DNA of 64,000 bases from Trichoplusia ni (taxonomy: Eukaryota > Arthropoda > Insecta > Lepidoptera > Noctuidae), in assembly GCF_003590095.1 (NCBI RefSeq), contig NC_039479.1, positions 806,001 to 870,000 on the forward strand, read 5' to 3'. The notes beneath the pieces are model-generated. The model did no database searches. It was not told the origin of the DNA and was given only the letters and a program-made list of their open reading frames with translations. Positions 46,325 to 60,652 of the stretch are shown here, piece after piece. The stretch's first letter is position 1. Each line of letters begins with the position of its first letter. Made by a program: the position numbers and the translations under genes.

Positions 46325-48439
46325 ACGCCTTAATTACGATCCCTTTTTCTAAGCTTGTTGGTAGTCTATTGATCGTTCATTTGGCATTACTTTCTTTCTT
46401 ATATAACGCATTGTGATCTTAGGGCAAAAGTTTTCAGAGTAAAATGAATTTTAGCAAAACGCAAAAACTCATCGGATATTATAACTTTTCCTCATTTAAA
46501 TATCAAATTAATTGTGGTGTTTGAAATGTGGTTACAAATCATTAATACAATACATATTATTTGTTTTTGCTTATCATGTTTTATAGCTGCGATTTAGGTC
46601 ACTAATCAAATCCGGTCGAATGAGAACGTCATTTGCATTACTGTTAGTTTACTAATTAAATTGGAGCTTAAATGCAAATTTACTATTACAATATAAATCA
46701 TTCACGTCGTTCATATTTGAAAATAATCCTACATTTTATATTTTCGTTGGTACATAAACTTCTAATAATTAACGGCCTTTTTTTCAAACCTTAATATCTC
46801 CAAATCTTTTCACAACTCCCTATTCCTATTTTACAGCTACGTGCAAAAGTAAAAACCCCTTTCTTACATAAATCCTATACAAAACCTTCACGTTTATACC
46901 TCTCTCAAGGGCAGTAACGTCAACAATGACATAGGAACGTTGAATTTGGCAAGCGGGCACGCAGACAAGTTGTGGAATATTAAAATGTTTCCGCTCTATT
47001 TGCCAAACTCAACTCCGGGGCAAATGTGATTCTCTACTATGAATATAAAAATGAATGAATGCAGTTTGTTGTACGTTATGTTAGTAATAGTACGGAGTGG
47101 TAAGTTTACTCGTTTTGTACGTATTGTGTTTCTGGTTGTAAAAAGTTATTGTACCTCTAGTTGACCATGTTCCGAATTCTTAACTGTGTAAATATGTAGG
47201 ACCTTGTCTGTTATTTGTTTCATTACTAAGTTATATAATTTTGCAATATGCCAATCTTTATTTTACAATTTTGGTAAGGTTAATTAAGGTAAACCGGCTC
47301 TCAGAACACCAATAATGCTGTTGAAGAATCAATACTGCGGAAACTATAAAGTTAAGTGTCTCTCAAAGTGAAATAAATAATAATTCATCTATATCACAAG
47401 GCTTAGAAGAGCCCAAGTAAAAGTACTGAAAACATGAGCTTATAATTTTGAACTGATGTATTTATTATTTGCTTGTATATTTAACTAAACATCATTGATG
47501 CCTTGCAGCTTATAACTGGATATGTATCACAGATAGTCCTGATAAAAGGTGAAGAAAGTGATCGTGAGTTAACCTAGATTTGAAATACTGGAACTGGAAT
47601 CTGTAGTCATCAGAATCCTGATATAGGTAACTAACTAACAATTGCCTTAACAAAAATCCTTTGAAATACTAACCCAAACATCCCTTGTACACCGATCAAC
47701 GAAGATACAACTGTAAACTCCGCAAAACATAAATGTACTCTTATAAATTTCTCGAGAAGCGGTAGGAACTATTGGAAATTTCAAGAACCTAGTTCAGGCG
47801 AGCAGTTTGTTCCAATATAAGACATCCACGACAATCCAGTACTTAAGTACTTTAAATCTTCAAAGGAGCTATTAATGAAAGTGTTTGGATCCGGACGTTA
47901 CCTCCTAACACGATAAAATATTTGTATGGCTTTTGTCGGGTAAAATAAATCTGGTGTAGTTCTTTGTGGAGAAAGTGGAGTTGGAAGCCGCAGAGTCGTT
48001 TTAACTTGGTTCTTTTGTTTGGTGATTTTAAGAAGGTGAAGACCCTTAGAAAGCATTGAAAAAAGAGGCTTGTTGATGACGATAATAGAAATCTGTAAAA
48101 TATTTTCGACAGGTTGTTTTTGTTGTTTTTTCTACTGGAGAGAAGATGGTATTTTGAAAAAAAAAAATTGTACCTAATTACAATGAAGAGAATAAATCAT
48201 TTAATTCTGAATTCATTAAAAAATGCGCTTTATGAACTTTTCTTAGTAGCTCTTCTTTAAATAAACTTTAAAGTTATATTACATCAGTCAGTAAGTTCAT
48301 AGCAAACTACACGATGAATACGAAGACAAAGATCTAACACAAAAGAATGCAATCTGCAAGATCTTAAAGACTTCACATCGAGAGGAAATAGAACGAAACG
48401 GGTAGAATGCGGTATAGTTCTTAATACCATTGACATTTC

Positions 48440-48600
48440 ATTTCATCCTACGGAACCACAACAACTAAAACTAATTTATTTCCACGGAGATAAAGATTCC
48501 GCTTGTCTGTTCCGGGAATCGAATCTCGGTACCTGATTGCATTGAGGCACTTGAACCGCGATAGAAAAGCAAAAAGGGGAATTTAATTTTACCCGCCAAT
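48440..48600 (-). repeat. tRNA-derived SINE, inverted
   Basis: On the minus strand CGCGGTTCAAGTGCCTCAAT (A-box side) and GAGATTCGATTCCCGGAAC (a good B box) are spaced as in a tRNA. Confidence 0.5.
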
Positions 48601-49000
48601 TGATGCTTTTTATAAAAAGGCGGATTAGAAGCAAAATGGATTGCGGAGCGAGTATTTTAAAATCTTTTTGAAATTTAGTTTCTGAGTTTTCTTGTATTGG
48701 GTTGTAGTTTTCTTTTAGTTGTTGCGAATTTAGATGGTTTGTCTATTGTGTATGCTCATTTTTGTGTAAATAGATTTTTAGCAGACCCTGTACGTAACTA
48801 AAAAGCAAAAAAGATTTAGCTTATTTAGGCCTGCTTAGATATTCGTTGTTAGGTATTCGTCTAAAATACAAAATAGTATTTGATGATCAATTAAATTAAA
48901 AACGATGTAGCGATGCGTTATTTACGTATTTAATTTGTTATCATGCTATGAAACTGTGCCGCTTGCGGTTTTGATCAAACCACAAATGGCATAGTTTTTA

Positions 49001-49051
49001 GTTCATGAGTACTCGTAAATGATTATTTACGAGTATTAACCACTCATGAAC
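49001..49051. repeat. Nested double hairpin
   Basis: Outer arms GTTCATGAGT/ACTCATGAAC (10 bp) enclose inner arms ACTCGTAAAT/ATTTACGAGT (10 bp) with loop GATT; a 7-base bulge ATTAACC lies on the right side. All 20 pairs are perfect. Confidence 0.8.
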
Positions 49052-49249
49052 GTATAAACTTACACATGACTATCAATTTACAAAATTATGATTCGATCAC
49101 AAACCAGTTTGCACATACGAGCACATCACATTTCCTAAATAATCCAACGTCCAAACTCAATAATTTAATATCAGTATCGCTTGAAACGAGATGAAAATAT
49201 AACCACTAAAATGTGAGCAAATTAGATGAATTTATTCATAAGTTCGGTT

Positions 49250-49555
49250 GGCTCTCGATATTTTGAAGTGACTCTACTCGAGTGCATGGCGATAGGCTCT
49301 TGAGCGCCGACGCTGGTTTTACCGCACTCTATAAGAAAAATGTTGGTTAGAGATGATCACCATATTATAGACGTAAATAGTATTTTTTCACGACCACGTG
49401 AGATACCAAGAGTGTAGCGACAAAGTGGAAGAAGAATTTTCTCTCTTACTCAAGGTTTGCTCTTGAGGGGACTTGTGCTTTTCCGAAATTGGGATGGCTG
49501 GACTGCCAGTCTCCCAAAGTCACCCTACGCACGCGGAAAAGGGAGTGCATTTAAG
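49250..49555 (+). other. GC-richer block of unknown nature
   Basis: AGCGCCGACGCTGGTTTTAC, CAAAGTCACCCTACGCACGC and GGAAAAGGGAGTGCATTTAA contrast with the AT-rich flanks. It may be an old mobile element or a conserved non-coding segment. No reading frame is supported. Confidence 0.3.
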
Positions 49556-50734
49556 GTATAGTATTTTGTCTTTAATTTATTCAAAAAACTTAGTCTTTAA
49601 ATATTCCATTATTAACTTAATGCATGTACCTGTACCGAGAAGTATGTATGAAGGAATGTAGGTACATAGCTTTTGCGCTGTCAAAAAGTTTTACAACTTT
49701 ACTTGTAAGAAATGGTTGGTTGCTTGCTATGCTATGCTTAATATGGCAATTAAACTTTTACGGTATGCAGTATTTATGTCACCTTTCATACTGGCTTCAT
49801 TTTTAACAAGAGCCTCAATGTGGGAGGTAAATAACCTTTTATTATGAAACCGTTTAATGCACGCTAATTGACTGTGCTCATGCAATATAAAGTGAGGCAT
49901 TTATAATTTATTTAAGCATCTCAATTAAAAATTACGTCGATGAAAGAGACGTATAATAGGCATCATTTTGAGAGAGCTAATTTTGCTTCTGCTAAAACTA
50001 TACTAGTCACATAAGAATCTACCTAAAAATAAATTTCAATTACCCACAGAATTTCCATTTCCCATAAGTATATAAAATATGCGGCCAACCTCTAATATTT
50101 ACTTAGCCGAGACGTTTCAGACCCTACAAAGGGTCCAACTGGACCTTTGTAGAAGAAATGTCAAATTAACTCGGAAGAATTTTCGCACCGCCCAAGACCT
50201 ATGCAAACATGGAATTAATTTATTTTGTTGAATATGTATGTATTCTTGCGGTTTAACATTCAGAAGCTCAAGAAAGCCTTCAGGCTTTTAAGAAAATTTT
50301 CATACAAATTTTAAGTTTTTAAGAGTGATTTATACGTTAATAGCGAGTTATTTTTAGTTATACAAGGTTAAAACAGTATAATTATTGTCACCCTAACGGG
50401 CAAATGCCATCAACATTCTTTAGCAAAACAAAGAACACTATTGAAGAAAAAAAAAATACAATCTGATTACACAATATAACGATTTAAAAAACATCGCTTC
50501 CCCATTACCAGCCGCTTAAAATAATTTCTTTTAATTAATATTATTAATTACTGGAACAAAACTTCTACTGGGAAGCATACAATGTGCCACATTCGTCATT
50601 AATTCTCGAACCAACACGAAAATCCGATTAAAACTGAAACGTATATTTGTCATTACACAGAAAATTTGAACCGAATAATTGAATTCCCTTTCATCATTCA
50701 GTTGAGTGTTATATACCTATATAATGTATAAATA

Positions 50735-51035
50735 AGTCATCAGCCTAGCCTTTTCCCGACTATGTTGGGGTCAGCTTCCAGGCAAACCAGATGCAGCTAA
50801 GTACCAGTGTTTTACAAGGAGCGACTGCCTATCTATCCTCCTCAGCCCAGTTACCTGGGCATCACGATACCTCTTAGTGAGAAGTCCAATTTTCTAGCTG
50901 CTAACTACGCGTAACGACTGTCAAAGATGAATGAATGAATAACACGGAGGAACTTGATATGACAAAGATGGTCACCCATCCACAGCTCAACCACATCAAG
51001 CGTAGCTTAAACTGAGCTCGAGTCACTTGTGATTT
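50735..51035 (-). repeat. 5S rRNA-headed SINE, copy 2
   Basis: On the minus strand it has GTGGATGGGTGACCATCTTTG, closer to 5S rRNA than copy 1 at this box, and TTTAAGCTACGCTTGATGTGG before it. The plus strand starts CATCAGCCTAGCCTTTTCCC, the GAT-type tail. Part of the middle is lost. Confidence 0.6.
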
Positions 51036-52694
51036 TTATAATTATTTTATTTACATTACAAGTTGGTGCGCACTTTGTGAAATACAGAGGGACATGTTGC
51101 AAGCTCTACCTGTATACAGAATAAACATTTGTGTGATCCATTCGCGGAGCACAAACAAATATTTGATCGAATTCTTTGTGTAATACATACGCTATGTTAT
51201 TTGAAAATTGATCCGCTTTTCGGATTGAATTCTGTGTAGTAAAATTCGTTTGAAAAGAAAGTTTTTGGTAAAATTTCTGCATCAGAGAAAGAACGACGAA
51301 ATTCTTTTTTTATATTAAATATTTTCGTGTATATTTCAGAATAACAAAATAGTAGGTACTACTGAGCTTGTGGGAAATGTAGTGTGCTATAACCAAGTGC
51401 TAACACTGGTGTTAATGTATGGAACTAATAAATCGATGTCAATCTCATCATCAGAAGAAATTGATATTGAAATACAAATGGTTTATTTATTTACTTACTT
51501 TATTAACATTGTCTTAGTACTGATAAAAAAAATATTCCTCTTGGCGATTCGTAGAATTCCACCCAATAAAACTGCCCGGAATGAAATCAATTCCAAGAAG
51601 GCTGTGGAAAATTTCATTAAATTAAATGATATACATATTTGGCTTTCAAAATTGTATTTATTTGCCAAAACAATATAACAATTTATTTATTTTCTTTGTT
51701 TGTACAGCTGTTATTTATCTGGTATGCATATAATATATGCGCTGTTTGTTTTTTTTTATTTGTATTTAATTAAATCATGAGTTTGAATTATTTTTTTTGT
51801 TTTGTTACGCCCTGCAGAAAGCACTAAGTTTCCTTAAACCATAAACCTCACAGCTAAAAGCATAATTTGCAGATCATGATTATCAGTTAAACAGTGGGAG
51901 CAAGACGAAGTACTACACTGTGTGAAGCGACATTTCCCTCGTACTATGCCACCACCCCGTACCCAGAGATGGTGGTAGACAGGTAGCCGAGCCAATAACT
52001 CAAATGTAGTGCCATGATTTCAAAACCGATCAAAATATGGTGATGCCGAGAAATAACGATGCTTTGTGTAATGAAAACAGGGAGGAGATACTTTTATAAG
52101 CAATGATGATTATATAAGTGGATAAAAACGTCATACCCGGGATACTGAGGTTTCTGTACCCATAGGCTAAAAAAAACAATGTAGCCAAAAACTTAGATTT
52201 TTATTTTTTATGTCATTGCAAGAACGTATACCTATACATCATCTGTTTGAATGGCAACAGTGTACCTATCACGGTATAATAGAAAGCTTGAGCTTGCATG
52301 CACGTGGGAACAAATCAATCACTACCCTTTAGGTTCCCACTTTGTCAGACTATCATTACAATTTACCTCATAATTTGTCTTGAATCTGTAAATACCCGTT
52401 TCACTCCGTGACAATTCCATTCAATAAATCATAACTAAACATAGCTGGGTATCGCAACTTGGTCCAGAATCTTCCACTCTGTGTAACATCGTTTGTCATA
52501 ATACAACAATAAACGGGACAAAGGGAGAAGTTTTGGTTTATTCTCTGTTTGCTTAGTGCCACCATTCCCCAGATTAAAAGCCCCGAAGTTTGATACTACA
52601 GATATTTGCGGACATTTTTCGTATTATTTTTGTTGGGGAAATATTGTGGTTATAAAGTTTTCAGTATATTTTTAGGGATCTTTATTGAAAGGGT

Positions 52695-52830
52695 AAAAGT
52701 GGAACCGCATTAAAGCTCCGCTATCGTTGTTACCGCTCGTATGTTTCTCTGTGTATCCATCTGTCAAAATGCTATATCTCATAAAACGTAGTTGTTAGAA
52801 CGTTTAAATTTCCCCAGATATTATTGTTTC
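52695..52830 (+). repeat. Dispersed repeat fragment (family D)
   Basis: AAAGCTCCGCTATCGTTGTT, then CATCTGTCAAAATGCTATAT and CTCATAAAACGTAGTTGTTA correspond to a common lepidopteran repeat with the pattern CTGTATCTCATGAACCGTGA. Class unknown. Confidence 0.45.
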
Positions 52831-55800
52831 AGCCTAAATGTGTTTAAATGTATGTTTCTTAATTTAACTTTTTTGGTTTCAGTTGTTTTTTTTTATGATA
52901 ATTTGGAAATGATGAACGTAGAATGGCCCTAAAATGACCTCTCTATCAGTTACTTTTGCATTGTGAACACAATTTTAACAATAAATTAAATATTGTTGTT
53001 GTGTTGCAGTTAATGCCTGATCAGTCTGATTATGGATATCACTTTATTCTATGGCATGATTCTCATTCAATGAAATTTATATATTCTTTAGCGTTTCTTT
53101 CTTTCTTAAGTTCTTGTTTTACTTCGAATTACACCAAAAGTTTTAACAAGTATTTCATAAACTAAGAATAACATCACCAATAGCAAATTTCTCAACAATG
53201 TCATCATCTTCACTACCCAATTTAAGTATCTCAATAACTTTGAGATGTCACTCCAACACTTGATGTTATTAAATAACAAAATGTAGAGATTACGAGGGAT
53301 CATAAACAACACAGTTACTTCATCGACAGTTTCTGTCAACAAAATACATTGTATGATCCCATCCAGTTTTAGGGTGGTTTTCCATCACAGGCGAGTTTGA
53401 CAGCCCCGAAGTTATGTTCAAATTCAGCTGTAAAACTATTTGATTTAGTTTGACCGTTTTCATGTATTTCTGTAGTTGAGAGAGTTGGTCATATATTTAA
53501 GTATGCTTACTTAGCTTAGTAGCTAGTTGTAGATAGATGGAATATTCTTTATTGCAAACCACAATAATACAGGATAGGATACAAATAAAAGTGTCATGGT
53601 GCCACAATATCGCTATTGTAGATACAATCAGATGCCTTTTCAGATGTCTTTATATTGAAGGGCTTTTGTCATGCAACATAAACATAACAACAAAAACTTA
53701 AATCAGTTATATTCAATCAAACGATAAAAATAATTAGAAATACGTAATAGCCCTACGAAATTTGGTATTTTATTTTTTTCATTTCTCAAAGCTATGAAAG
53801 TTGTTTTAAAAGTTTCTTTATCGAGCGTAAGCGGCTTTAATATTAATTGCGGTTAAAATTTAAAAAATATTCTTTAATTTTTAAATTTTCTACATTATAA
53901 AAATCTTATGCTTTGCCATAGCACATGTCTAGTAGAGGACTACCCTTAAAATGTGAGACCAAGTTCATAAAATTATTGTTACAAGATCTTGCAATATGTT
54001 TGGTCTCGGCGCATTTGAATAGTGTAAGCTTAGACATAACTTCTCAATGTTTGTCGCAAAATCCAGTAATTCTGATTGAAATATTGAAGTAAGGTTGGAG
54101 TTGTACGTATATTTTTTATTCCAAATATTTTGATTCTTAAATATACGTACTTACTGTTCTATCTGTAGCTATAGGTACTTTATTACTCAATTTTAAAGGG
54201 TCTTGGAATTAATAAGAATAAGCCAACATACCATCAGTAATAGAAACGCATATAATAATACGTATAAAGTAACACATAACCCACTTTGGTTTCACCGTGG
54301 CTGGGTAAAAAAATTTCAAACTTATATATTTTTTCAGAATATAATGCCAAAAAAATAATTGTTAAAATAAGCTCGTTTCAAATTAAAACAGCCGCACTTT
54401 TAACATATATTTGCTTAAACAAATCCGACCTATTTTCAGAACAAAGATGTCTGTACGTTTTTGTTCAAAAATACACATACTGTGTAATTTGGGCGAACAA
54501 AAATATTATGTAAAAAATGTTACTGTAAAAATCTACGTACGAAATGGCGAGTTGACAAGTGTACTGTGGATTAATGTAGGTCAAATAGAGGTTTTATTAT
54601 GTTTTTCTGTATATAATTTGTTTGAAAAATAAAACGAGTGGCCAAACTTTTTAGTGGATAAACTCGAAACGTGGATTCAAATTACGAAATTCGCGTAAAA
54701 ATAAAACAGTAATAGAAATGTTTACTCTTTATAAAATACAAAATCTCATAGAATTTTGCATCGCCGGTGACAATACACAGAAAATTCTGCACACCGAGTT
54801 AGAACGTACAGCACTTGTCAGATTTTTGAAACAGATGTGCAAATACCGAATATTCTACAAACGCAATTTCCTGTGAAACTCTCAACAAGATTGAACACAA
54901 AATATTGGAACATCTAAAATTCCAAACTTGTGCATTTATATTTATATTGAATGTCAAACGAAATAATCTTATTTAACAATAAGTTATTGTAATAGGGATG
55001 ATGACATTTTTTTTGCAGTGTCCGTCTTGTAGATTTTTGTATAATAATGGATAGGTATTTTTTAATTTGTCCCGCAAACAGAAATTGTCCAAGTTACAGT
55101 GAATGAAACTTACGCGTGACGTCACGATTAATTATAAATTTTACTCTATCGTTACGTTACAAGCTCCCTCTCCTAAACTTTAAAGCAGTTAATCTTTGTG
55201 AATTCTAGTTTTTCTGAAAAAGGAAAAAATACGTGTCTCATACTTTTCAATTATCTAACTGAGGGACTAATGAGATTTTTTCTTTTTATACCCAGTCATC
55301 ATCCCTATTTCAATATGAAAAGGTTTGCAGGTTGTTTGCCGACGCAATTGAATCAAGACAAATATGGCATTTTGAAACTATTTTAATTATACTACGATTA
55401 TAATTAGGTAGGTAGGTAAGGCTATATTAACCTAACTTATTAGAATTAGGTATATAGTTTTAGGTAATAAAAACTGTTTTTTCTGACGTCGTTTTGATGT
55501 TTTTATATTTTTTATTATAAAAAATAACCTTTTGTGATAAAAGTAACCGGTCAAGTGCAGACAGACAGACTACTTAGAAATACGTTCCGTTGATACTCTT
55601 TAGACGCACTTCTGAAAAACTGTCTCAAATTTCCATAAGCCCTGACATTGGCTTTCACTACATCGTAGATCAACATCAATAACCTCAGTTCCCAAGACCT
55701 ATACAACTTATGCGAGGAAGACGAACTTGAATAGACTTGTCAGGCACAATGCCTCACATAATTGGATAGCGGCAAACTGCGGATCAAGATGGCTGGCTGC

Positions 55801-55854
55801 TGTATTTCAATCATCTGTTTCGTTGCATGCATGAAGAATTGAATAGAGTTCTTT

Positions 55855-56075
55855 CTTACGAGCACTCAGGGTATGGATGTCGGGCTATTTTACTATTACT
55901 GGTAGACAGAAACCAAAAAGCTTGACAACCAGTTTTACCATCGTGCTGCCAAGGTAACTGATTAAGTAGATTGGCAGTAGCTTCTTGTAAAACACTTGTG
56001 CTTGGTTGCACCCGGTTAGGCTGAGAGCCGAATATATATAACACTATTGGGAAGGAGCTACAGATAATGATAGTG
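55855..56075 (+). repeat. 5S-headed SINE family, degenerate body, copy 4
   Basis: CTGCCAAGGTAACTGATTAAG, TAAAACACTTGTGCTTGGTTG and GGTTAGGCTGAGAGCCGAA follow the order of the SINE body at 39951-40320. The 5S-like head is not recognisable. Confidence 0.5.
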
Positions 56076-56911
56076 TAACAATTTTGCCCACTTTGTTCCC
56101 TCTTGTATTTGTAGTAACGTCATGTTTTTATAGCTCATAACCTTCTTCAGTATATTGACAACATGATGTATATAAAATTCAAGTTTTTAAGCTGAACTTG
56201 ATTTTGATAACAAAACGTCTAGAATTTTGTTAAAAGATTTGTTTATGAGATTCAGCTCTCTTTAGTCTAAAAATATTGATTAATTTAAACAATTATTTGA
56301 TTCATTAAAATATGTCTGCTTATGAACGGCTTACCTAATCCAATTAGTTATTATTTCAAAACAACTAGGTTATTTAATTAAAACAGAAACTTTACAATTT
56401 AGATCTATTTTTTTCTAATAACTTTTCAGTATTAAATATAACTTTTTCAAGTTGTCTGACCTTTCAAATCCCTTTCAAAATGGTATGGCTTATTCTGTTT
56501 ACGAAGTTTCTCAAATAAACATTTTTTGTTATTTCTCTACAAAATACCAAGACGACAATCATTCCGTTTTGTCTTTTAGTTTCATTGACACTTGTCTTCT
56601 ATTATTCTTGCATATAAAACGAATTACAATAAAATGTTATTCGTCTATTAACAGCACTGTCTAGACTCGATAAACTTTTGGCAAACACAGCGATAAAGAT
56701 ATTAAATTTAGCTTTGAAAAGAAGCTAATAAAAGAAAGTTTAAAGCTATGGTAAGCTGAGTTTTATTGCAGCAATCGTCTTTAATTTAGATCGTATCAAT
56801 CATCCCGTCAAACACATATAAAACTTTTATTGACTCATGACATAAAATGGGTGTTAAATTTTGATTAAAGAACTGCTTAAACATTTCCACGTTAAATTAT
56901 TTATTCAATTA

Positions 56912-57040
56912 CGGTTTCCTTACGCGTTTTTTTCGGGATAGTGTGATTAATTTCGAACCTAAACCATCCATCAGCTGAAGCGGGATTAGGATCGCCAGTC
57001 GAACTGAGGTTGGCGGCCGAGCATGTCCAAGTATACTTAT
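56912..57040 (+). mobile_element. Degenerate hairpin MITE copy
   Basis: GGTTTCCTTACGCGTTTTTTTC, TTTCGAACCTAAACCATCC and GGATCGCCAGTCGAACTGAG keep the MITE order. Only the left end and middle are recognisable. Confidence 0.5.
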
Positions 57041-58147
57041 TATAAAGACATTTCACACATCAAAATTATATTATGCCCATTTCGGCTTCAACAAAAAATT
57101 ATAATGAAAATCGATGTGAAAGAACTGTTCAATTCTCATCAATTCAAAACAATTTTTCACCCACGGTGAACATTTTTTGCAGACAACAGGTATGGATATT
57201 TCAACATAACGAATCCGCCTCGTACTTTTTCTTCTTCACTGCATTTTACTAAGAATTTTCTGTAACCAACATGAATTTCGAAAAAGTGTTAGTGATCGCA
57301 ACACTTCTACATTCATTCCGAGTATTCTACAAAAGTTCATATCACGGTACGGTAGACATTCGGGTTGATTTTCTCAGAGCTTGCCTCGCTTACAGTACGT
57401 ATGAGCACAATACAATTCTTTAAGAATCAACAATGGCGCTAGAAGGATCAGAATGGGGCTCTTCATTGTTAACTGATATTCTCTACCTATAGACTCTACA
57501 ATTTCATAGATAGCTTCTGGAAAGCTTGGCAGAGATAGGTATATACCCAGCATCTTAGAATTTGTAGGCTTCCAAGAAAACAAACATGTGTAACAAAGGG
57601 AGTTCGAGAAATCAAATGTTCGGTCAGCTTCAATACTAACACTATCAGATTATACAATGAGTTGCTGTTGTGCTATTAGATAACTAAATGGATAAACTAA
57701 AATTATTAAATACATTTAATACCCATTCCTACATACCGCTATAAAATTCTGGCACTTTGATTTGCGCAAAAACCTGCTTCATAAAAATCGCTTGGGTCTG
57801 TTAGTAAACTGACAGGAATTGACACAATATCAAGATGAAATGCAAAATGAAAATAGTTTCTCAAATTATAGTCATAATTTTTCACCTCGGTATCCTTTCC
57901 CACTTCTCACAATTCATATCGACACACGAATATTTCAGCAGCAAGATACACAATAAAAAAGTAAACACTGTAATAAACCGTCTGCGTGCCTATTGAATCA
58001 TTAAACTGAAATTAATTAAAAGTTTATTGAACCCATCCTCAGTCTATAACTGTTTTCCAATCAGACGAAACCAATTAGCCGGTAGCTTCCATCCGCCCGA
58101 GTAAGGTGACTTTTAGAACTACACTATTAAAGATTTCTTTGAAACTA

Positions 58148-58345
58148 ACGTTTTGTATGTACGGATAGGCGAGTGGTAGAGGTCACCACACCAAACCCGC
58201 TAAGCTCGAAGTGTCGCGGGTTCTATGTAGGACAAATATTTGTTTGATCCTCAAATGATTGTCAGGTGTCTTTGTGCATGTAACTTTAATGTTTATAAAA
58301 CTTCCCGCAACATAGGATGAAATTCTTTAATGCGGGCCTTCTACT
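58148..58345 (+). repeat. tRNA-derived SINE
   Basis: GATAGGCGAGTGGTAGAGGTC (A-box region) and TCGCGGGTTCTATGTAGG (B-box region) are followed by ACAAATATTTGTTTGATCC and AAACTTCCCGCAACATAGGA, a SINE type I recognise from Lepidoptera. Confidence 0.6.
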
Positions 58346-60652
58346 AAAAAAAGTGGGATTGAAAAATCGAAGTGCAACGAAAATAGAAACCTACCACCAC
58401 CTTTTAGTGAAAGACTATAGCAAATGTGAAAGCGAGACGGCACGCTTCACGGTGTATAGCGCCATCTCACTTATAGAACTGTATTGGTCCTGGTTTGAGA
58501 CGTGGTTGTAGGTCCCTTACCTGGTTCATGATCAATTGAAGTGAATGCGGGTTGGAACGGCTACAGATGTAAGTCGAGGATATAAAACTAATAAAATACC
58601 GTTGTTCATTATGTTAGAGTGTTGAACGTTTAGTTTATTTGTTTTTTAGGATTTTATTTCAAATATATTTTTGGACTTCAGCTCAATCCGTTATCTCTTT
58701 TTTTGTCTACCTTAGTTCAGTTCGGATTTCAGCGCTCAGTAATTCTTTTTTAACTCTAGCTCAAAACGTGTGACAAGACTTAGTCAAGTCAGACTCCTAA
58801 AGAGCAGCTAAAGTCTTTCATCAGGTGGGTAATATAAAATAACACAGAAAGAAGTTGATAATTATAGGTATATGCTAGTTTTTTCCACGCTCTGTTGTGT
58901 CTCCATTAACGCATGGGACCACTGCCTGTTCATCAAGAATTAAGGGCTAAAGCAAAAAACTTTAACCTAACAACATTTCCAATCATAGAAGCTTAGCACT
59001 GAATCATTAAAACTAACACATTAACAAAACTAAAATTGAACAACAAAACCTAAACCTACAAGATGTAATTAAAGTTTGCAACCACAAAACCAAGTCAGCA
59101 AAAACAAGTGAGCAGAATGATACAACGAAAATCCGTGCCTATTAACATTTCCATAAATCTATCTACTTGTATGCATGTTACATCTGCGGTCTTCCTCAAC
59201 ACAATTTAGTTTTCCCCACGAACCAAAACTAGGTATAAACTTTTAATGGAACAAGAAACTTATGGAAATAATTAATACATAGATATATCAAAACAGACAA
59301 GGCATAATGCGGCTAGAATAATATTTGTTAGAAACTTGGAAAACTTGGGGCAATGTACGATGTAGGGTTGTAAGACGATATTTATCGAGTGATATGAAGT
59401 GTTATTCGATTTTACTTTTATATAATCGAGTACTGGATTGGATATAACGAAAATCAAAAGTTACGATTAAAATCGAGTACGTATTAAAAAATCTGAATAT
59501 GTATTGAACAGAGTAATAAACAAGTATTTTGTTGACATGCCACTATTGTACGAAGCATTTAACAATGTGTAACAAACAGACCCAGTTACACGAATACGAG
59601 TCATTAAAACCTAATGCAAGCCCCTAATTAATACTTAGCATATAGGCAGGGCAATTTCAAATAACAGGACGGACTATCGTTGTCTCAACAGCCTGAAAAT
59701 CACTTATAGCAATAAAAAAACTGAAATAATTTACACGACAACATCTCAATCTATCAAGTTATCAATATATCTACATAGAAACGTAATCCATGCATAATCC
59801 GAACCTGATCTATCCTCGAACATAGTTTCTATTATCATTGTAAAATGTAACGCAATTTCAAGCGTCAAATTTTGGCTCGAGTTTCCATAAGTAAGTCTGA
59901 TACTGTTACAAGGGCCGGTACTACATCAACGTCTAACCCGTCAAGGTCATAGCCCAGACGATACAACAAGTCCTTTCAAATAATACCATTTAATCTTGAA
60001 AATTATACGAAAATATTTATTTTGTATAAAACATTAAATTTTCGTCTCGTAGTTTCATTCGTGTCAATATCAGAATATCGATTAGTAGTCAAATATTGAG
60101 ATTTATTTTCGAATATTTTCTTCAAAATACTTAAATAAGGAAAACTAAACCTTATTGCCGAAACTATAAAGTTAAAGTTACAACACTATAGTATTTCTTC
60201 TAGATGACTTAAAACATTTGCGAAACAAAACGTTTTAATCAAAGTTCGACTTTGTTGTTTTCGTAATAGGGTTTCAATTGAAATGTTTTACTTGAAAGGT
60301 GACATTAATAGCGAATCGACAGTCTGGTGACATGGCGAATTGTTGGCTCGCGGCAAATGACGTCACATTTAAGAGATACGACCGATATTTTCACGTTAAA
60401 GGTAGATGTTTGTTTCATTGCTGTGGTTGAACTATTTCCAGTTTTAGAATATTTCGTTCCTACAACGTAATATATTATGCTTTTTTTTTGTAGCTTTCAT
60501 ACCAGTTTTATACGTTTTTTTCGATTTTCAATTCTCTATGAAGTCGGTATAATATTTTTAATTCCTAATCATTTTTCATGTTAACAATAGCTAATAACAA
60601 GACTGTTTTAATTGGTTAAGTATGTATCAAATCATAAAGATAATTTCACTCC

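Noticed and set aside
51370..51678. 102-codon plus-strand open frame
   Set aside because: AT-driven composition rich in I, L, K and N; no domain, no upstream signals.
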